Shown: positions 34,532 through 43,129, counted from the stretch's first letter. The stretch: DNA of 64,000 nucleotides from Streptomyces canus (GCF_030815415.1 NZ_JAUSWW010000001.1:5704001-5768000), one strand, 5' to 3'. The notes: a model not told the origin generated them from the sequence alone. Translations and numbers: made by a program.

Positions 34532-35887
34532 CCCCCACCTTTAGGTGGGGGAGGAAACGAAGCTCCTGCGGAGCAGGGCAACGGGCTGCGATTCGCCCCT
34601 TGGGCGGACCGCAGTGCTCTGACCCGCAGGTTTGATCTTTACAGGACTGCGGTCTAGTTTGTGACCGTGACCACGACCGGCGTGAAGCGGGCGTTCAAGT
34701 GCCGCTTCTATCCGACCGATGCGCAGGCAGCCGAGCTGTCGCGCACGTTCGGGTGCGTCCGGAAGGTCTACAACCTTGCCCTGGCCGCGAGGTCGGAGGC
34801 GTTCACGCGTCAGGAGCGGGTCAACTACAACCAGACCTCGGCAATGCTCACGGCGTGGAAGAAGACCGAGGAGCTGGCCTTCCTCTGCGAGGTCTCCAGC
34901 GTCCCGTTGCAGCAGACACTTCGGCACTTGCAGACGGCGTACTCCAACTTCTTCGCCAGGCGGGCCAAGTACCCACGCTTCAAGTCGAAGAAGAAGTCCC
35001 GCAAGTCCGCCGAGTACACGTCCTCCGCATTCCGGTTCCGGGATGGCAAGCTCACCCTCGCCAAGATGACGGAACCGCTGGACATTGTCTGGTCCCGGCC
35101 TCTTCCCGAGGGCACGGTGCCATCCACGGTAACGGTGTCGCAGGACGCGGCCGGGCGCTGGTTCGTGTCGATGCTGTGCGACGACATGTCCGTCGAGCCG
35201 CTGCCCGTACTGGACACCGCTGTCGGCATCGACGCCGGTATCACCAGCCTCCTGACCCTCTCGACCGGCGAGAAGATCACCAACCTCAAATGCGAGCGGG
35301 TCGACCGACGCCGCCTGGCCAAAGCTCAGAAGAACCTGGCCCGCAAGGCCAAGGGTGACGGCACGAACCGGCGCAAGGCCCGCATCAAGGTCGCGAAGGT
35401 CTATGCCCGGATCGCCGACCGGCGCCGGGACCACCTGCACAAGATCACCACTCGGCTCGTTCGTGAAAACCAAACGATCGTGATCGAGGACCTGACCGTG
35501 CGCAACATGGTCAAGAACCACAGTCTGGCCCGCGCCATCAGTGACGCGGCCTGGCGCGAGATGCGCACCATGCTGGAGTACAAGGCCCAGTGGTACGGAC
35601 GGGAACTGATCACCATCGACCGGTGGTTCCCATCGTCCAAACTGTGCTCCGCCTGCGGCACCATCGCATCGAAGATGCCCCTGCATGTCCGTGAGTGGAC
35701 GTGCGACTGCGGCACGACCCACGACCGGGACGTGAACGCGGCGAAGAATATTCTGGCGGTCGGGCTGACCGCATCTGTCTGTGGAGCTGGTGTAAGACCT
35801 CAACGGAGTTCTCCGGGCGGGCAGTCGGCGACGAAGCAGAAACACCCACGGCGCGAGCCGTAGGAATCCCCTCCCTTTAGGGAGGGG
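34532..35887 (+). mobile_element. IS200/IS605-family element with tnpB only (IS1341 type)
   Basis: Bounded by subterminal hairpins at both ends with 8-bp stems and the same TTTA loop: 34532-34551 (CCCCCACC/GGTGGGGG) and 35868-35887 (CCCCTCCC/GGGAGGGG). No terminal inverted repeats or target duplication, as expected. No tnpA, so mobility would need TnpA from elsewhere. It sits between the thiolase-like gene and the operator/promoter shared with the acyl-CoA dehydrogenase gene at 35985. Exact outer ends are uncertain by some bases. Confidence 0.82.
34661..35863 (+). CDS. tnpB: TnpB RNA-guided nuclease (OrfB transposase)
   Basis: A 400-residue TnpB. N-terminal helix-turn-helix (FKCRFYPTDAQAAELSRTFG), split RuvC nuclease with the first Asp in AVGIDAGITSL, the Glu in IVIEDLTVRNM and the last Asp in HDRDVNAAKNILA, and between the last two a zinc ribbon (KLCSACGTIA, WTCDCGTTHD). 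All catalytic residues are intact, so the nuclease is probably active. Start GTG 34661. The family is known to use an omega-RNA from the 3' end of the element as guide. Confidence 0.92.
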   Translation: MTVTTTGVKRAFKCRFYPTDAQAAELSRTFGCVRKVYNLALAARSEAFTRQERVNYNQTSAMLTAWKKTEELAFLCEVSSVPLQQTLRHLQTAYSNFFARRAKYPRFKSKKKSRKSAEYTSSAFRFRDGKLTLAKMTEPLDIVWSRPLPEGTVPSTVTVSQDAAGRWFVSMLCDDMSVEPLPVLDTAVGIDAGITSLLTLSTGEKITNLKCERVDRRRLAKAQKNLARKAKGDGTNRRKARIKVAKVYARIADRRRDHLHKITTRLVRENQTIVIEDLTVRNMVKNHSLARAISDAAWREMRTMLEYKAQWYGRELITIDRWFPSSKLCSACGTIASKMPLHVREWTCDCGTTHDRDVNAAKNILAVGLTASVCGAGVRPQRSSPGGQSATKQKHPRREP

Positions 35888-35890
35888 AGG
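35700..35890 (+). ncRNA. Predicted omega-RNA of the TnpB element (approximate)
   Basis: By analogy with characterised TnpB elements the guide scaffold overlaps the 3' end of tnpB and ends at the right-end hairpin (35868-35887), with the guide taken from flanking DNA just beyond. I see the hairpin but cannot define the RNA ends. Confidence 0.35.
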
Positions 35891-35948
35891 ATGTCAAGAA
35901 TGGTCTCTCCCTCTGTCTGTCTGTCCATATCGACCCGCCGCTCCTAAT

Positions 35949-35963
35949 ATGACGGACCGTCAG
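35949..35963. promoter_or_regulatory. Regulon palindrome O8 (ATGACGGACCGTCAG)
   Basis: One substitution in the left half (ATGACG). It lies 21 bp upstream of the acyl-CoA dehydrogenase start and about 60 bp from the right end of the TnpB element. Confidence 0.65.
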
Positions 35964-35984
35964 ATCCGGAGGGAAGGGGTCGCC

Positions 35985-37190
35985 ATGGACGCCGGCTTCA
36001 CCACCGAGCAGGAGGAGATCCGCCGTACCCTGCGCGAACTCCTGCACAAGCGGTGCGGGGCCCAGGAGGCGCGGGCCGCCGTCGACCGTCCGCAGGGGTA
36101 CGACGCCGGGTTGTGGGCCACCCTCTCCGAGCAGCTCGGACTGCCCGGACTCGCCCTTCCCGAGCGGTACGGGGGCGCGGGCTGCTCCGCCACCGAACTC
36201 GCCCTCGCGGGAGAGGAGACGGGACGGGTCCTGGCTCCCTCCCCCCTGCTCGCCACCGCCGTCCTCGCCGCCCCGCTCGTCCTCGCGACCGGGACAAAGG
36301 CCCAGCGGGCCGAACTGCTGCCCCGGATCGCCGACGGCACGCTCACCGCCGCCCTCGCCGCGCCCGCCGCCGGTCTCGCACTCACCGGGGACAACGGCGG
36401 GGACTGGGCGGGGGGCGGGCGCGCGGGGGGCGTACAGGCTCGACGGGGCCATGGCGGAGGTGCTGACGGAGAGGGGGGCGGCTGGCGGTTGTACGGGGAG
36501 ATCGAGCACGTTCTCGACGGGCACTCGGCCGGGATGCTGCTCGTCGCCGCGCACACCGGCGGGTTCGCCCGGTCCCGCACCCTTGTCTTCCTCGTCCCCG
36601 CGGACGCCGACGGGCTCGTGCGGGTACGGCAGACCGCCCTCGACGCCACCCGCCCGCTCGCCCGGCTCCAACTGCGGAACGTGCAGGCCCGGTTGCTGGG
36701 CGACGAGAGTGGCGACGGGCTGGGCGCGCTGGCCCGGCTCGGGGACTTCGCCGCCGCCTTCCTCGCCTGCGAGGCCGTCGGGGCGGCCGACCGGGTGCTG
36801 GAGCGGACCGTCGAGTACGTGAAGCAGCGGGAGCAGTTCGGGCGGGCCATCGGATCGTTCCAGGCGGTCAAGCATCGGCTGGCCGATGTGTATGTGCAGG
36901 TGCAGGCGGCGCGTTCGGCGGCGTACTACGCGGCCTGGGCCACCGTGCACGGGGAGCGGGTGGGCGGGCTCGCCCTGGCTCAGGGGCTGGAGGCGCTGCG
37001 CGCGGCCGCCGGTGAAGCAATCCAGTTGCACGGGGGCATCGGCTTCACCTGGGAGCACGACGTCCAGCGGTATTTCAAGCGGGCCGCCGGCGACGAGCTG
37101 CTGTTCGGGCCGGTGCACCGGCTGCGGGCGCACGCGGCCGACGCGGCGCGGCTCTTCGAGGTGGCCGGGCAGCCGGAGGTGGCGGTGTGA
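35985..37190 (+). CDS. Acyl-CoA dehydrogenase, beta-type full-length
   Basis: A 401-residue member of the family: FTTEQEEIRRTLRELLHKR at the start, EYVKQREQFGRAIGSFQAVK (FAD contact) and IQLHGGIGFTWEHDVQRYFK near the end, the hallmark of the beta partner in FadE heterotetramers. The middle contains a Gly-rich insertion (GGDWAGGGRAGGVQARRGHG) unlike the family, perhaps a local expansion. ATG 35985 follows a GGAGGGAAGGGG site. The alpha-type gene at 13103 has no beta partner of its own and could pair with it. Stop overlaps the GTG of the next gene. Confidence 0.85.
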   Translation: MDAGFTTEQEEIRRTLRELLHKRCGAQEARAAVDRPQGYDAGLWATLSEQLGLPGLALPERYGGAGCSATELALAGEETGRVLAPSPLLATAVLAAPLVLATGTKAQRAELLPRIADGTLTAALAAPAAGLALTGDNGGDWAGGGRAGGVQARRGHGGGADGEGGGWRLYGEIEHVLDGHSAGMLLVAAHTGGFARSRTLVFLVPADADGLVRVRQTALDATRPLARLQLRNVQARLLGDESGDGLGALARLGDFAAAFLACEAVGAADRVLERTVEYVKQREQFGRAIGSFQAVKHRLADVYVQVQAARSAAYYAAWATVHGERVGGLALAQGLEALRAAAGEAIQLHGGIGFTWEHDVQRYFKRAAGDELLFGPVHRLRAHAADAARLFEVAGQPEVAV

Positions 37191-37657
37191 TCGGGGAACG
37201 CGCGGTACAGAGGATCTCGTCCACGCGGGGGTTCGCCAAGGTCGCCCCGCATGTCATTCCGGTGCTGGACCGGGCCGTGCACCGGCTCACGCGCGGGAAG
37301 ATCATCCTCAGCGCGCAGATGCTGCCGGGCGTGATCCTGACGTCCGTCGGCGCGCGCAGTGGGCTGACGCGTCGTACGCCGCTTGCCTGTATGCCCGAGG
37401 AGGGCGGGCGGAGCTGGATTCTCATCGGGTCCAACTTCGGGCGGGACGGGCATCCCGCCTGGACCGCCAACCTGATGGCCCGTCCCGACGCCCGGATCAG
37501 CTGGAAGGGCGCCGACATCGCCGTGACGGCCCATCTGCTGGAAGGGGAGGAGAGGGCCGCCGTATGGAAGGCGGCGCTGGCCTTCTGGCCGCCGTACGCG
37601 ACGTATCAGGCCCGGATCGAGCGGGAGATACGGCTGTTCCGGATCGTACGGAAGTGA
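37187..37657 (+). CDS. Deazaflavin (F420)-dependent nitroreductase-family protein
   Basis: A 156-residue Ddn-like split-barrel protein: TSVGARSGLTRRTPLACMPE, then ILIGSNFGRDGHPAWTANLM and FWPPYATYQARIEREI, all as in F420H2-dependent reductases of the mycobacterial Ddn group. Coupled by GTGA to the acyl-CoA dehydrogenase gene. It may reduce a C=C bond or quinone in the pathway. Confidence 0.87.
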   Translation: MIGERAVQRISSTRGFAKVAPHVIPVLDRAVHRLTRGKIILSAQMLPGVILTSVGARSGLTRRTPLACMPEEGGRSWILIGSNFGRDGHPAWTANLMARPDARISWKGADIAVTAHLLEGEERAAVWKAALAFWPPYATYQARIEREIRLFRIVRK

Positions 37658-37661
37658 TCTC

Positions 37662-38279
37662 CTAGAGCGTCGCCAGGCGCTGGACCAGCAGGAACGCGCC
37701 GATTCCCAGCATCGCGGCGCCCGAGGTACGGGTGACCGCGCGGGCCGCTGCCGGGCGGGCGCCCAGGACCGCGCGGGCCGCGAGGCCGACCGTCAGATAG
37801 ACGGCGGCGCAGCACGCCATGTGCAGGACGCCGAGGGCGGCGGTCTGGACGGGTACGGGGGCGCCCGTCGGGTCAAGGAACTGCGGCAGGACCGAGAGGT
37901 AGAGCAGCAGCCCCTTGGGGTTCAGGCCGCTGATCGTCGCGCCCCGCAGGAAGACACGGGCGTCGGAGGCCGCCACGGGCCCTTCCGTGGCGCCGGGGAC
38001 GCCCGGCCTGCGCAGCACGCTCCACCCCAGCCACACCAGGTACCCGGCCCCGGCCACCGTCAGCGCGGTCAGCAGACCGGGCTCCCCGGCCATCAGCACC
38101 GCCAGGCCCGCCACCGCGAGTGCCGTGTGCAGCGCGTACCCGGACACCAGGCCGCCCACCGCCCACGCCACCGAGCGTCCACGCAGACCCGCGGATATCG
38201 CGTACGCCCAGTCGGCGCCCGGCACGCAGACCAGCAGGAGGTCCACGGCGAGGAAGGAGATGACGGTTCCCGAGTTCAT
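37662..38279 (-). CDS. LysE/RhtB-family amino-acid exporter
   Basis: A 205-residue membrane protein with about six hydrophobic segments and the family signature LLLVCVPGADWAYAISAGLR plus GATISGLNPKGLLLYLSVLP. Such proteins export amino acids or homoserine-like compounds. Start ATG 38279. It is divergent, with an 82-bp gap, from an Lrp-type regulator, the classical exporter/regulator pairing. Confidence 0.88.
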   Translation of the reverse strand: MNSGTVISFLAVDLLLVCVPGADWAYAISAGLRGRSVAWAVGGLVSGYALHTALAVAGLAVLMAGEPGLLTALTVAGAGYLVWLGWSVLRRPGVPGATEGPVAASDARVFLRGATISGLNPKGLLLYLSVLPQFLDPTGAPVPVQTAALGVLHMACCAAVYLTVGLAARAVLGARPAAARAVTRTSGAAMLGIGAFLLVQRLATL

Positions 38280-38361
38280 GGAGGGGACATTAGGCGTGAA
38301 TGGCCCGAAAGTGTTTCTGAAGTTTGCCCTTGATCGGATGTTCTGGGGGAAGATCTCCCTC

Positions 38362-38814
38362 ATGGACGACGTGGACCGGAAAATTCTTGCCGAGCTCCAG
38401 CAGGACGGGCGGCTGACCGTGACCGAGCTGGCGGCACGGGTGCGGCTCAGCGTCTCGCCCTGCCATCGGCGGCTGCGGGAGCTGGAGCGGGCCGGCGCCA
38501 TCAGCGGGTACCGGGCGGTCGTGGAGCCCTCGGCCGTCGGGCTGAACTTCGAGGCGCTCGTCTTCGTCACCATGCGGCAGGAGGACCGGGACACCGTCGC
38601 CGGGTTCGAGCGGGCGCTGACGGAGGTGGAGGGCGTGCAGGAGGCGCAGCGGCTGTTCGGGGAGCCGGACTATCTGCTGCGGGTGGTCGCGGCGGACCTC
38701 ACGGCCTATCAACGGCTGTACGACGAGCGGCTGGCCACGCTGCCGGGGGTGCAGCGGCTGACGTCCACGCTGGTGATGAAGCACGTCGTGAAGGACCGGC
38801 CCCTACCGGCATGA
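38362..38814 (+). CDS. Lrp/AsnC-family transcriptional regulator
   Basis: A 150-residue regulator: N-terminal helix-turn-helix (MDDVDRKILAELQQDGRLTV; RVRLSVSPCHRRLRELERAG) and a C-terminal RAM ligand-binding domain (VQEAQRLFGEPDYLLRVVAA). It very probably controls the divergent LysE exporter in response to an amino acid. ATG 38362 is chosen because the Lrp fold begins right there. Confidence 0.9.
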   Translation: MDDVDRKILAELQQDGRLTVTELAARVRLSVSPCHRRLRELERAGAISGYRAVVEPSAVGLNFEALVFVTMRQEDRDTVAGFERALTEVEGVQEAQRLFGEPDYLLRVVAADLTAYQRLYDERLATLPGVQRLTSTLVMKHVVKDRPLPA

Positions 38815-38822
38815 AAACACGG

Positions 38823-38860
38823 CAGGCGGCGGCTCACCCGTGTGAACCACCGCCCGCCTG
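38823..38860. terminator. Bidirectional hairpin terminator
   Basis: CAGGCGGCGG and CCGCCCGCCTG pair (one bulge) around a short inner stem, between convergent lrp-type and tetR-type genes. Confidence 0.6.
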
Positions 38861-38892
38861 ACAGGACTTGGTGCCTGGAAAAAGATTGCCGG

Positions 38893-39540
38893 TTACTTGG
38901 TCGGCTTCTTTCCGGTCACACCCAGATGCACCAACAGCGCCAGGTTCGGCTTCAGTTCAGCCTGTTTGACGCCCCATGTCTGGAAGCCCTTCTGGTGCGA
39001 GGCGACCGCCGCGAGCATCGCGACCAGTGAACCGGCGACCGCCGCCGGGTTCACGTCCTTGTCGACCTTGCCCTTGGCCTGCAACTCGGCGACCGAGTCG
39101 GACAGGGAGTTGTTCACGGAGTTCAGGATCTTCATACGGAGCTTGTAGAACCGCTTGTCGCCCTCGGCGGCGCCGAGGTCGACGACCCTGAGAATCGCGT
39201 CGTTCCTGCGCCAGAACTCGAGAAAACCGTCCACAAGTTCCTGCGCCGTCTGCCAGCCCGCCTTGCCGACCCAGGATCTGCCCTCGAGCAGCTGGGTCAA
39301 CTGGCCGCCCTCGGTGGCCATTTGCTCGGCGATCTCCAGGACGGCGCCCTCGACGTCCGGGAAGTACTGGTAGAAGGTCGCGGGCGAAGTGCCCGCTTTC
39401 CGGGCGACATCGATGACTTTGACGTCCCGGTAAGGGGAGGAGCTGAGCATCTCGCTGAGGCAGTCGAGCAGCTTCTGCCGGGTCGCCTGCCCACGCCGGC
39501 CGGCCACGCGGCCGTCGACGGTACGCACTTGTCCTGTCAT
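38893..39540 (-). CDS. TetR-family transcriptional regulator
   Basis: A 215-residue repressor-type protein: QATRQKLLDCLSEMLSSSPY, then the helix-turn-helix VIDVARKAGTSPATFYQYFP, and a C-terminal ligand domain (LVDGFLEFWRRNDAILRVVD) that ends with a Lys-rich tail. It is the only TetR gene in the window, while twelve TetR-style 15-bp palindromes lie in front of surrounding operons. A weak version of the palindrome (CTGTCATGCCGTCAG, 39534-39548) overlaps its own start, suggesting autoregulation. That it controls the catabolic regulon is a hypothesis; the gene may instead be core chromosomal. Confidence 0.88.
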   Translation of the reverse strand: MTGQVRTVDGRVAGRRGQATRQKLLDCLSEMLSSSPYRDVKVIDVARKAGTSPATFYQYFPDVEGAVLEIAEQMATEGGQLTQLLEGRSWVGKAGWQTAQELVDGFLEFWRRNDAILRVVDLGAAEGDKRFYKLRMKILNSVNNSLSDSVAELQAKGKVDKDVNPAAVAGSLVAMLAAVASHQKGFQTWGVKQAELKPNLALLVHLGVTGKKPTK

Positions 39541-39548
39541 GCCGTCAG
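39534..39548. promoter_or_regulatory. Weak regulon-like palindrome at the tetR start
   Basis: CTGTCATGCCGTCAG: one half-site is perfect (CGTCAG), the other matches 4 of 6 bases. It overlaps the tetR start codon. Confidence 0.35.
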
Positions 39549-39661
39549 CTTACCGAGGGGGGATCGGAGCGCGATTCGGCCGACTGCAAATGGGGTGCGA
39601 GGGCACTTCGGGACTGGTGCGCTGGTCTGCGCGCTGCGTGAGTCGCCGCTAGTTTGGCGGT

Positions 39662-40408
39662 ATGGCCGAAAACAGGGCATCCGCGTACGGAGAGGGCGTC
39701 CCGTGCTGGGTGGACGCGCAGCTTCCCGACGTGGAGGCGGGCAAGCGGTTCTACGGTGAGCTCTTCGGATGGACCTTCGAGGAGCAGCGGTACGGCGGGG
39801 CCGTATGGGCCCTGAAGGAGGGCGAGCCCGTCGCCGCGCTCGCGCACAAGACGGACGGGCGGATGCCCACCGTCTGGACGGTGTACTTCGCGACCCCGGA
39901 CGTCGAGGGCCTCGCCGACCGGGTCTGGGCCGCCGGCGGACAGGTCGTCACCGCCCCCATGCCGGTCGGCGACCTGGGCACCAGCGCCCTGGTCACCGAC
40001 CCGGACGGCGCCGTCTTCGGTCTGTGGGAGCCGGACTCCCACACCGGTTTCGGCGTACGGCACGAGCCGGGCACCTTCGTCTGGGCCGAGCTGTACGCCC
40101 GGGACACCGAGGGCGCCAACACCTTCTACGGCGGGCTGTTCCACGACGCCCTGTTCGGACCGGACGCGAGGCCCGATTTCGGCCGCGCCCCCGTCTCCGA
40201 CGTCTTTCCGGCCGAGATGCCGCCCCACTTCCTCGTCCACTTCGGAGTCGAGGACTGTGAGGCCGTTCTCGGGACGGTGAACCGGCTCGGCGGGCGGGTC
40301 CAGGCTCCACCCTTCGAGACGTCGTACGGCAAAGTCGCCGTCGTCACCGACAATCAGGGGGCGTCGTTCGCCGTACTGGAACGTCTCGACGGCCGACCGG
40401 GGTGGTGA
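39662..40408 (+). CDS. Two-domain VOC (glyoxalase/bleomycin-resistance fold) protein
   Basis: A 248-residue protein with two VOC modules: residues 10-120 (CWVDAQLPDVEAGKRFYGEL; LVTDPDGAVFGLWEPD) and 135-245 (WAELYARDTEGANTFYGGLF; VVTDNQGASFAVLE). This double form is common in Streptomyces and related to hydroxylase-like proteins of unknown reaction. It lies just upstream of afsK but has its own ATG and is separated by 170 bp. Confidence 0.85.
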   Translation: MAENRASAYGEGVPCWVDAQLPDVEAGKRFYGELFGWTFEEQRYGGAVWALKEGEPVAALAHKTDGRMPTVWTVYFATPDVEGLADRVWAAGGQVVTAPMPVGDLGTSALVTDPDGAVFGLWEPDSHTGFGVRHEPGTFVWAELYARDTEGANTFYGGLFHDALFGPDARPDFGRAPVSDVFPAEMPPHFLVHFGVEDCEAVLGTVNRLGGRVQAPPFETSYGKVAVVTDNQGASFAVLERLDGRPGW

Positions 40409-40578
40409 AAAGCACCGGTTCGGCGTGAGACATCCCGATTTGCAACCGGGTTCGCAACCTGCGCCTCGGCCAGGAAGAATCAGGGTGCGTGCCGCCATGG
40501 CGGGTGCGGTGGTGAGACGCTGCACGGGGTCGCGTGCATAAGGGTGTGACGCGGCCCGTACGGGGAGGTGGCAGGCAA

Positions 40579-42915
40579 GTGGTGGATCAGCTGACACAGC
40601 ACGATCCGCGGCGGATCGGGCCGTTCGAGGTGCTGGGACGGCTGGGCGCCGGCGGCATGGGGCTGGTCTATCTCGCGCGCTCGGCGTCCGGCCGGCGCGT
40701 GGCGATCAAGACGGTCCGTACGGAACTCGCCGAGGACCAGCTGTTCCGCGTCCGCTTCTCGCGCGAGGTGGAGGCGGCCCGCGCGGTCTCCGGCTTCTAC
40801 ACGGCGGCCGTCGTCGACGCCGACGCCCGCGCCGCCGTGCCCTGGCTGGCCACCGCGTACGTCCCCGCACCCTCCCTCGAAGAGATAGTGAACGAGTGCG
40901 GGCCGATGCCGGCCCAGGCGGTGCGCTGGCTCGCGGCCGGCGTCGCGGAGGCGCTGCAGTCGATCCACGGGGCGGGCCTCGTCCACCGCGACCTCAAGCC
41001 GTCCAACGTGCTGGTCGTCGAGGACGGCCCCCGGGTGATCGACTTCGGTATCGCCTCCGGTGTATCGAACACCCGTCTGACCATGACCAATGTGGCGGTG
41101 GGCACCCCCGCCTACATGTCGCCGGAGCAGGCCAAGGACTCCCGCAGCGTCACCGGCGCGAGCGACGTCTTCTCGCTCGGCTCCATGCTGGTCTTCGCCG
41201 CCACCGGCCACCCGCCCTTCCACGGCGCCAACCCGGTCGAGACGGTCTTCATGCTGCTCCGCGAGGGCCCGGACCTCGAAGGCCTCCCGGACGAACTCCG
41301 TCCGCTCATCGAGTCCTGTATGCAGATGGACGCCACCGGCCGCCCCAACCCGGCCGACCTCCAGTCCCAGCTCGCCCCGCACCTCTTCGGCTCCGGCTCC
41401 GACGACAGCGGTACGGCGTCGGCCTGGCTGCCCGAGCGGGCCGTGGGCCTGATCGAGGCGCGCCGCAACGGACGCCCGGCCGTCAAGCCGGGCCCTGGCG
41501 GCCGCAGCGGCGGAGGCCGGGTCGCCCCCGTACCCCCGCCGCCCTCCCACGACCCCGCCCCCGTATCCGTCGGCGCCCCCGACACCGGCCCGGTGCGGCT
41601 GGCGGGCGCCCAGGTGCCCATCGGGCCCGGACCGCGCGTCTCCGACGCCCGCGCCGCCGCCGTGAAGGCGCCGCCGCCGGAGGCCGGCCTGGTCGCCAGC
41701 TGGTCCAAGCCGCGCCCCGGCGTCAACGGCACGGACGCCGCCGTGGGCCCCGCCGTACCCGCACCGCCCGCCCAGGAGCCGGGCGGCGGCTGGCGGCCGT
41801 GGCGTTTCCGCATGTCGAACGATGTGTGGGGGACCCCCTCCGTCGCCGACGACCTCGTCTACGTCACCTCCTTCGAGGTGCACGCCCTCGATGTGGCCAC
41901 CGGCCGCCGCCGCTTCAAGACCCGGGACGTCGCCTGGTCGATGGCGGTCGCGGACGGCCGTATCCACGCCTCCGACGGTCCCACCCTGTTCGCCCTGGAG
42001 GCCCGCGAGGGCGCCGACCTGTGGCGGATCCAGACGGACGCCTGGGTGTACTCCCTCAAGGCCGACCGGGGCACGGTCGTCACCGGCAGCCGTGGCGGCG
42101 GTGTCCAGGGCTGGGAGGCCTCGGGCGGCCAGAAACTGTGGGAGCTCACCGGGGCGCAGACGGACTTCGAGACCCCGGAGGCCGGTCCGGCACTGCACGA
42201 CGGCACGGTGTACGTCTGGCAGGACGCCCGGCTGCGCGCCCTGGACGCCCGCACCGGCGACGAGCGCTGGTCCTACCCCATCGGCGACGCGGCCTCCTGC
42301 GGCGGCGTACCGGTCCGGGTGACACAGGCGCCCGACGGCTATGTGTACGTCTCGGCCGGCACCCGGGTGCTCGCGCTGGACGTCGCGAACGGCCATGTGA
42401 AGTGGCACTTCGAGGCCCCGGCGGTCTTCCTCTGCCCGCCCGCCTTCGTGCCGGGCCCGGCCGTGACCGGCGGTGGCGTCTACCTGGCCGACTATCTCGG
42501 CACGGTCTACGCCCTCGACGCCGCCGACGGCCGCGACCGCTGGCGCATCGCCACCGAGGCCCGCGCCTCGATCGAGCCGGTGCTGGTGGTGGCGGGGCAT
42601 GTGCACGTCGGCAGCGGCAAGGGTCTCTACACCCTGGACGCGGTCACCGGCACGCCCAAGTGGCGCTTCCAGGCGGGCGGCGACATCGTGGGCGCGCCCG
42701 CGGTGGCGGAGGGCCGCATCCACTTCGGCTCCACGGACCACCTGCTGTACACCCTGAAGGCCGACGACGGCCGGCTGCGCTGGAAGCTGGCGACCGGCGG
42801 CGAGATCACCGGCGCCCCGGTCGTGAAGGACGGCGTCGTGTACGCGTGCAGCAAGGACCGCTGCGTGTACGCGCTGGACGCGGAGAAGGGAACGGGGACG
42901 GCCAGGACCGCGTAG
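40579..42915 (+). CDS. afsK: Serine/threonine protein kinase AfsK
   Basis: Autophosphorylating eukaryotic-type kinase that phosphorylates AfsR and so stimulates antibiotic production in Streptomyces (established for S. coelicolor). Kinase domain in residues 10-270: glycine loop RLGAGGMGLVYLARS, Lys in RVAIKTV, catalytic HRDLKPSNVLVVED, DFGIASG and TPAYMSPEQ. A Pro/Ala-rich linker follows, then about seven PQQ-type beta-propeller repeats (for example VYVTSFEVHALDVATGRRRF) to the C-terminus. No membrane helix. Start at GTG 40579 (MVDQLTQHDPRRIGPF) rather than GTG 40534, because it matches the known AfsK N-terminus and follows GGAGG. Confidence 0.93.
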   Translation: MVDQLTQHDPRRIGPFEVLGRLGAGGMGLVYLARSASGRRVAIKTVRTELAEDQLFRVRFSREVEAARAVSGFYTAAVVDADARAAVPWLATAYVPAPSLEEIVNECGPMPAQAVRWLAAGVAEALQSIHGAGLVHRDLKPSNVLVVEDGPRVIDFGIASGVSNTRLTMTNVAVGTPAYMSPEQAKDSRSVTGASDVFSLGSMLVFAATGHPPFHGANPVETVFMLLREGPDLEGLPDELRPLIESCMQMDATGRPNPADLQSQLAPHLFGSGSDDSGTASAWLPERAVGLIEARRNGRPAVKPGPGGRSGGGRVAPVPPPPSHDPAPVSVGAPDTGPVRLAGAQVPIGPGPRVSDARAAAVKAPPPEAGLVASWSKPRPGVNGTDAAVGPAVPAPPAQEPGGGWRPWRFRMSNDVWGTPSVADDLVYVTSFEVHALDVATGRRRFKTRDVAWSMAVADGRIHASDGPTLFALEAREGADLWRIQTDAWVYSLKADRGTVVTGSRGGGVQGWEASGGQKLWELTGAQTDFETPEAGPALHDGTVYVWQDARLRALDARTGDERWSYPIGDAASCGGVPVRVTQAPDGYVYVSAGTRVLALDVANGHVKWHFEAPAVFLCPPAFVPGPAVTGGGVYLADYLGTVYALDAADGRDRWRIATEARASIEPVLVVAGHVHVGSGKGLYTLDAVTGTPKWRFQAGGDIVGAPAVAEGRIHFGSTDHLLYTLKADDGRLRWKLATGGEITGAPVVKDGVVYACSKDRCVYALDAEKGTGTARTA

Positions 42916-43129
42916 GCGGCTCTCGCGGCCGGGACGGCCGTCGTACCGGGCGCTCGGAAGGGGTTCCGGACGGCGGCCGCCGATGCGGGGAGCGGGTTCC
43001 TTGTTCCTTCACCGCTCTCACACAGACGCTACGCCCGGGGCCGGACGGACGCTGTGCGACGGCTGTTAGCCTGACGTGCTCACGATCATGACAGTGCCTT
43101 TCGGGGCTTTTGACAACGGGGGATCAGCA

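Noticed and set aside
40480..42741. 753-codon open frame on the minus strand
   Set aside because: Antisense to afsK.
43066..43085. Palindrome-like CTGACGTGCTCACGA before the secreted protein gene
   Set aside because: Only one half-site matches; not counted as a regulon operator.
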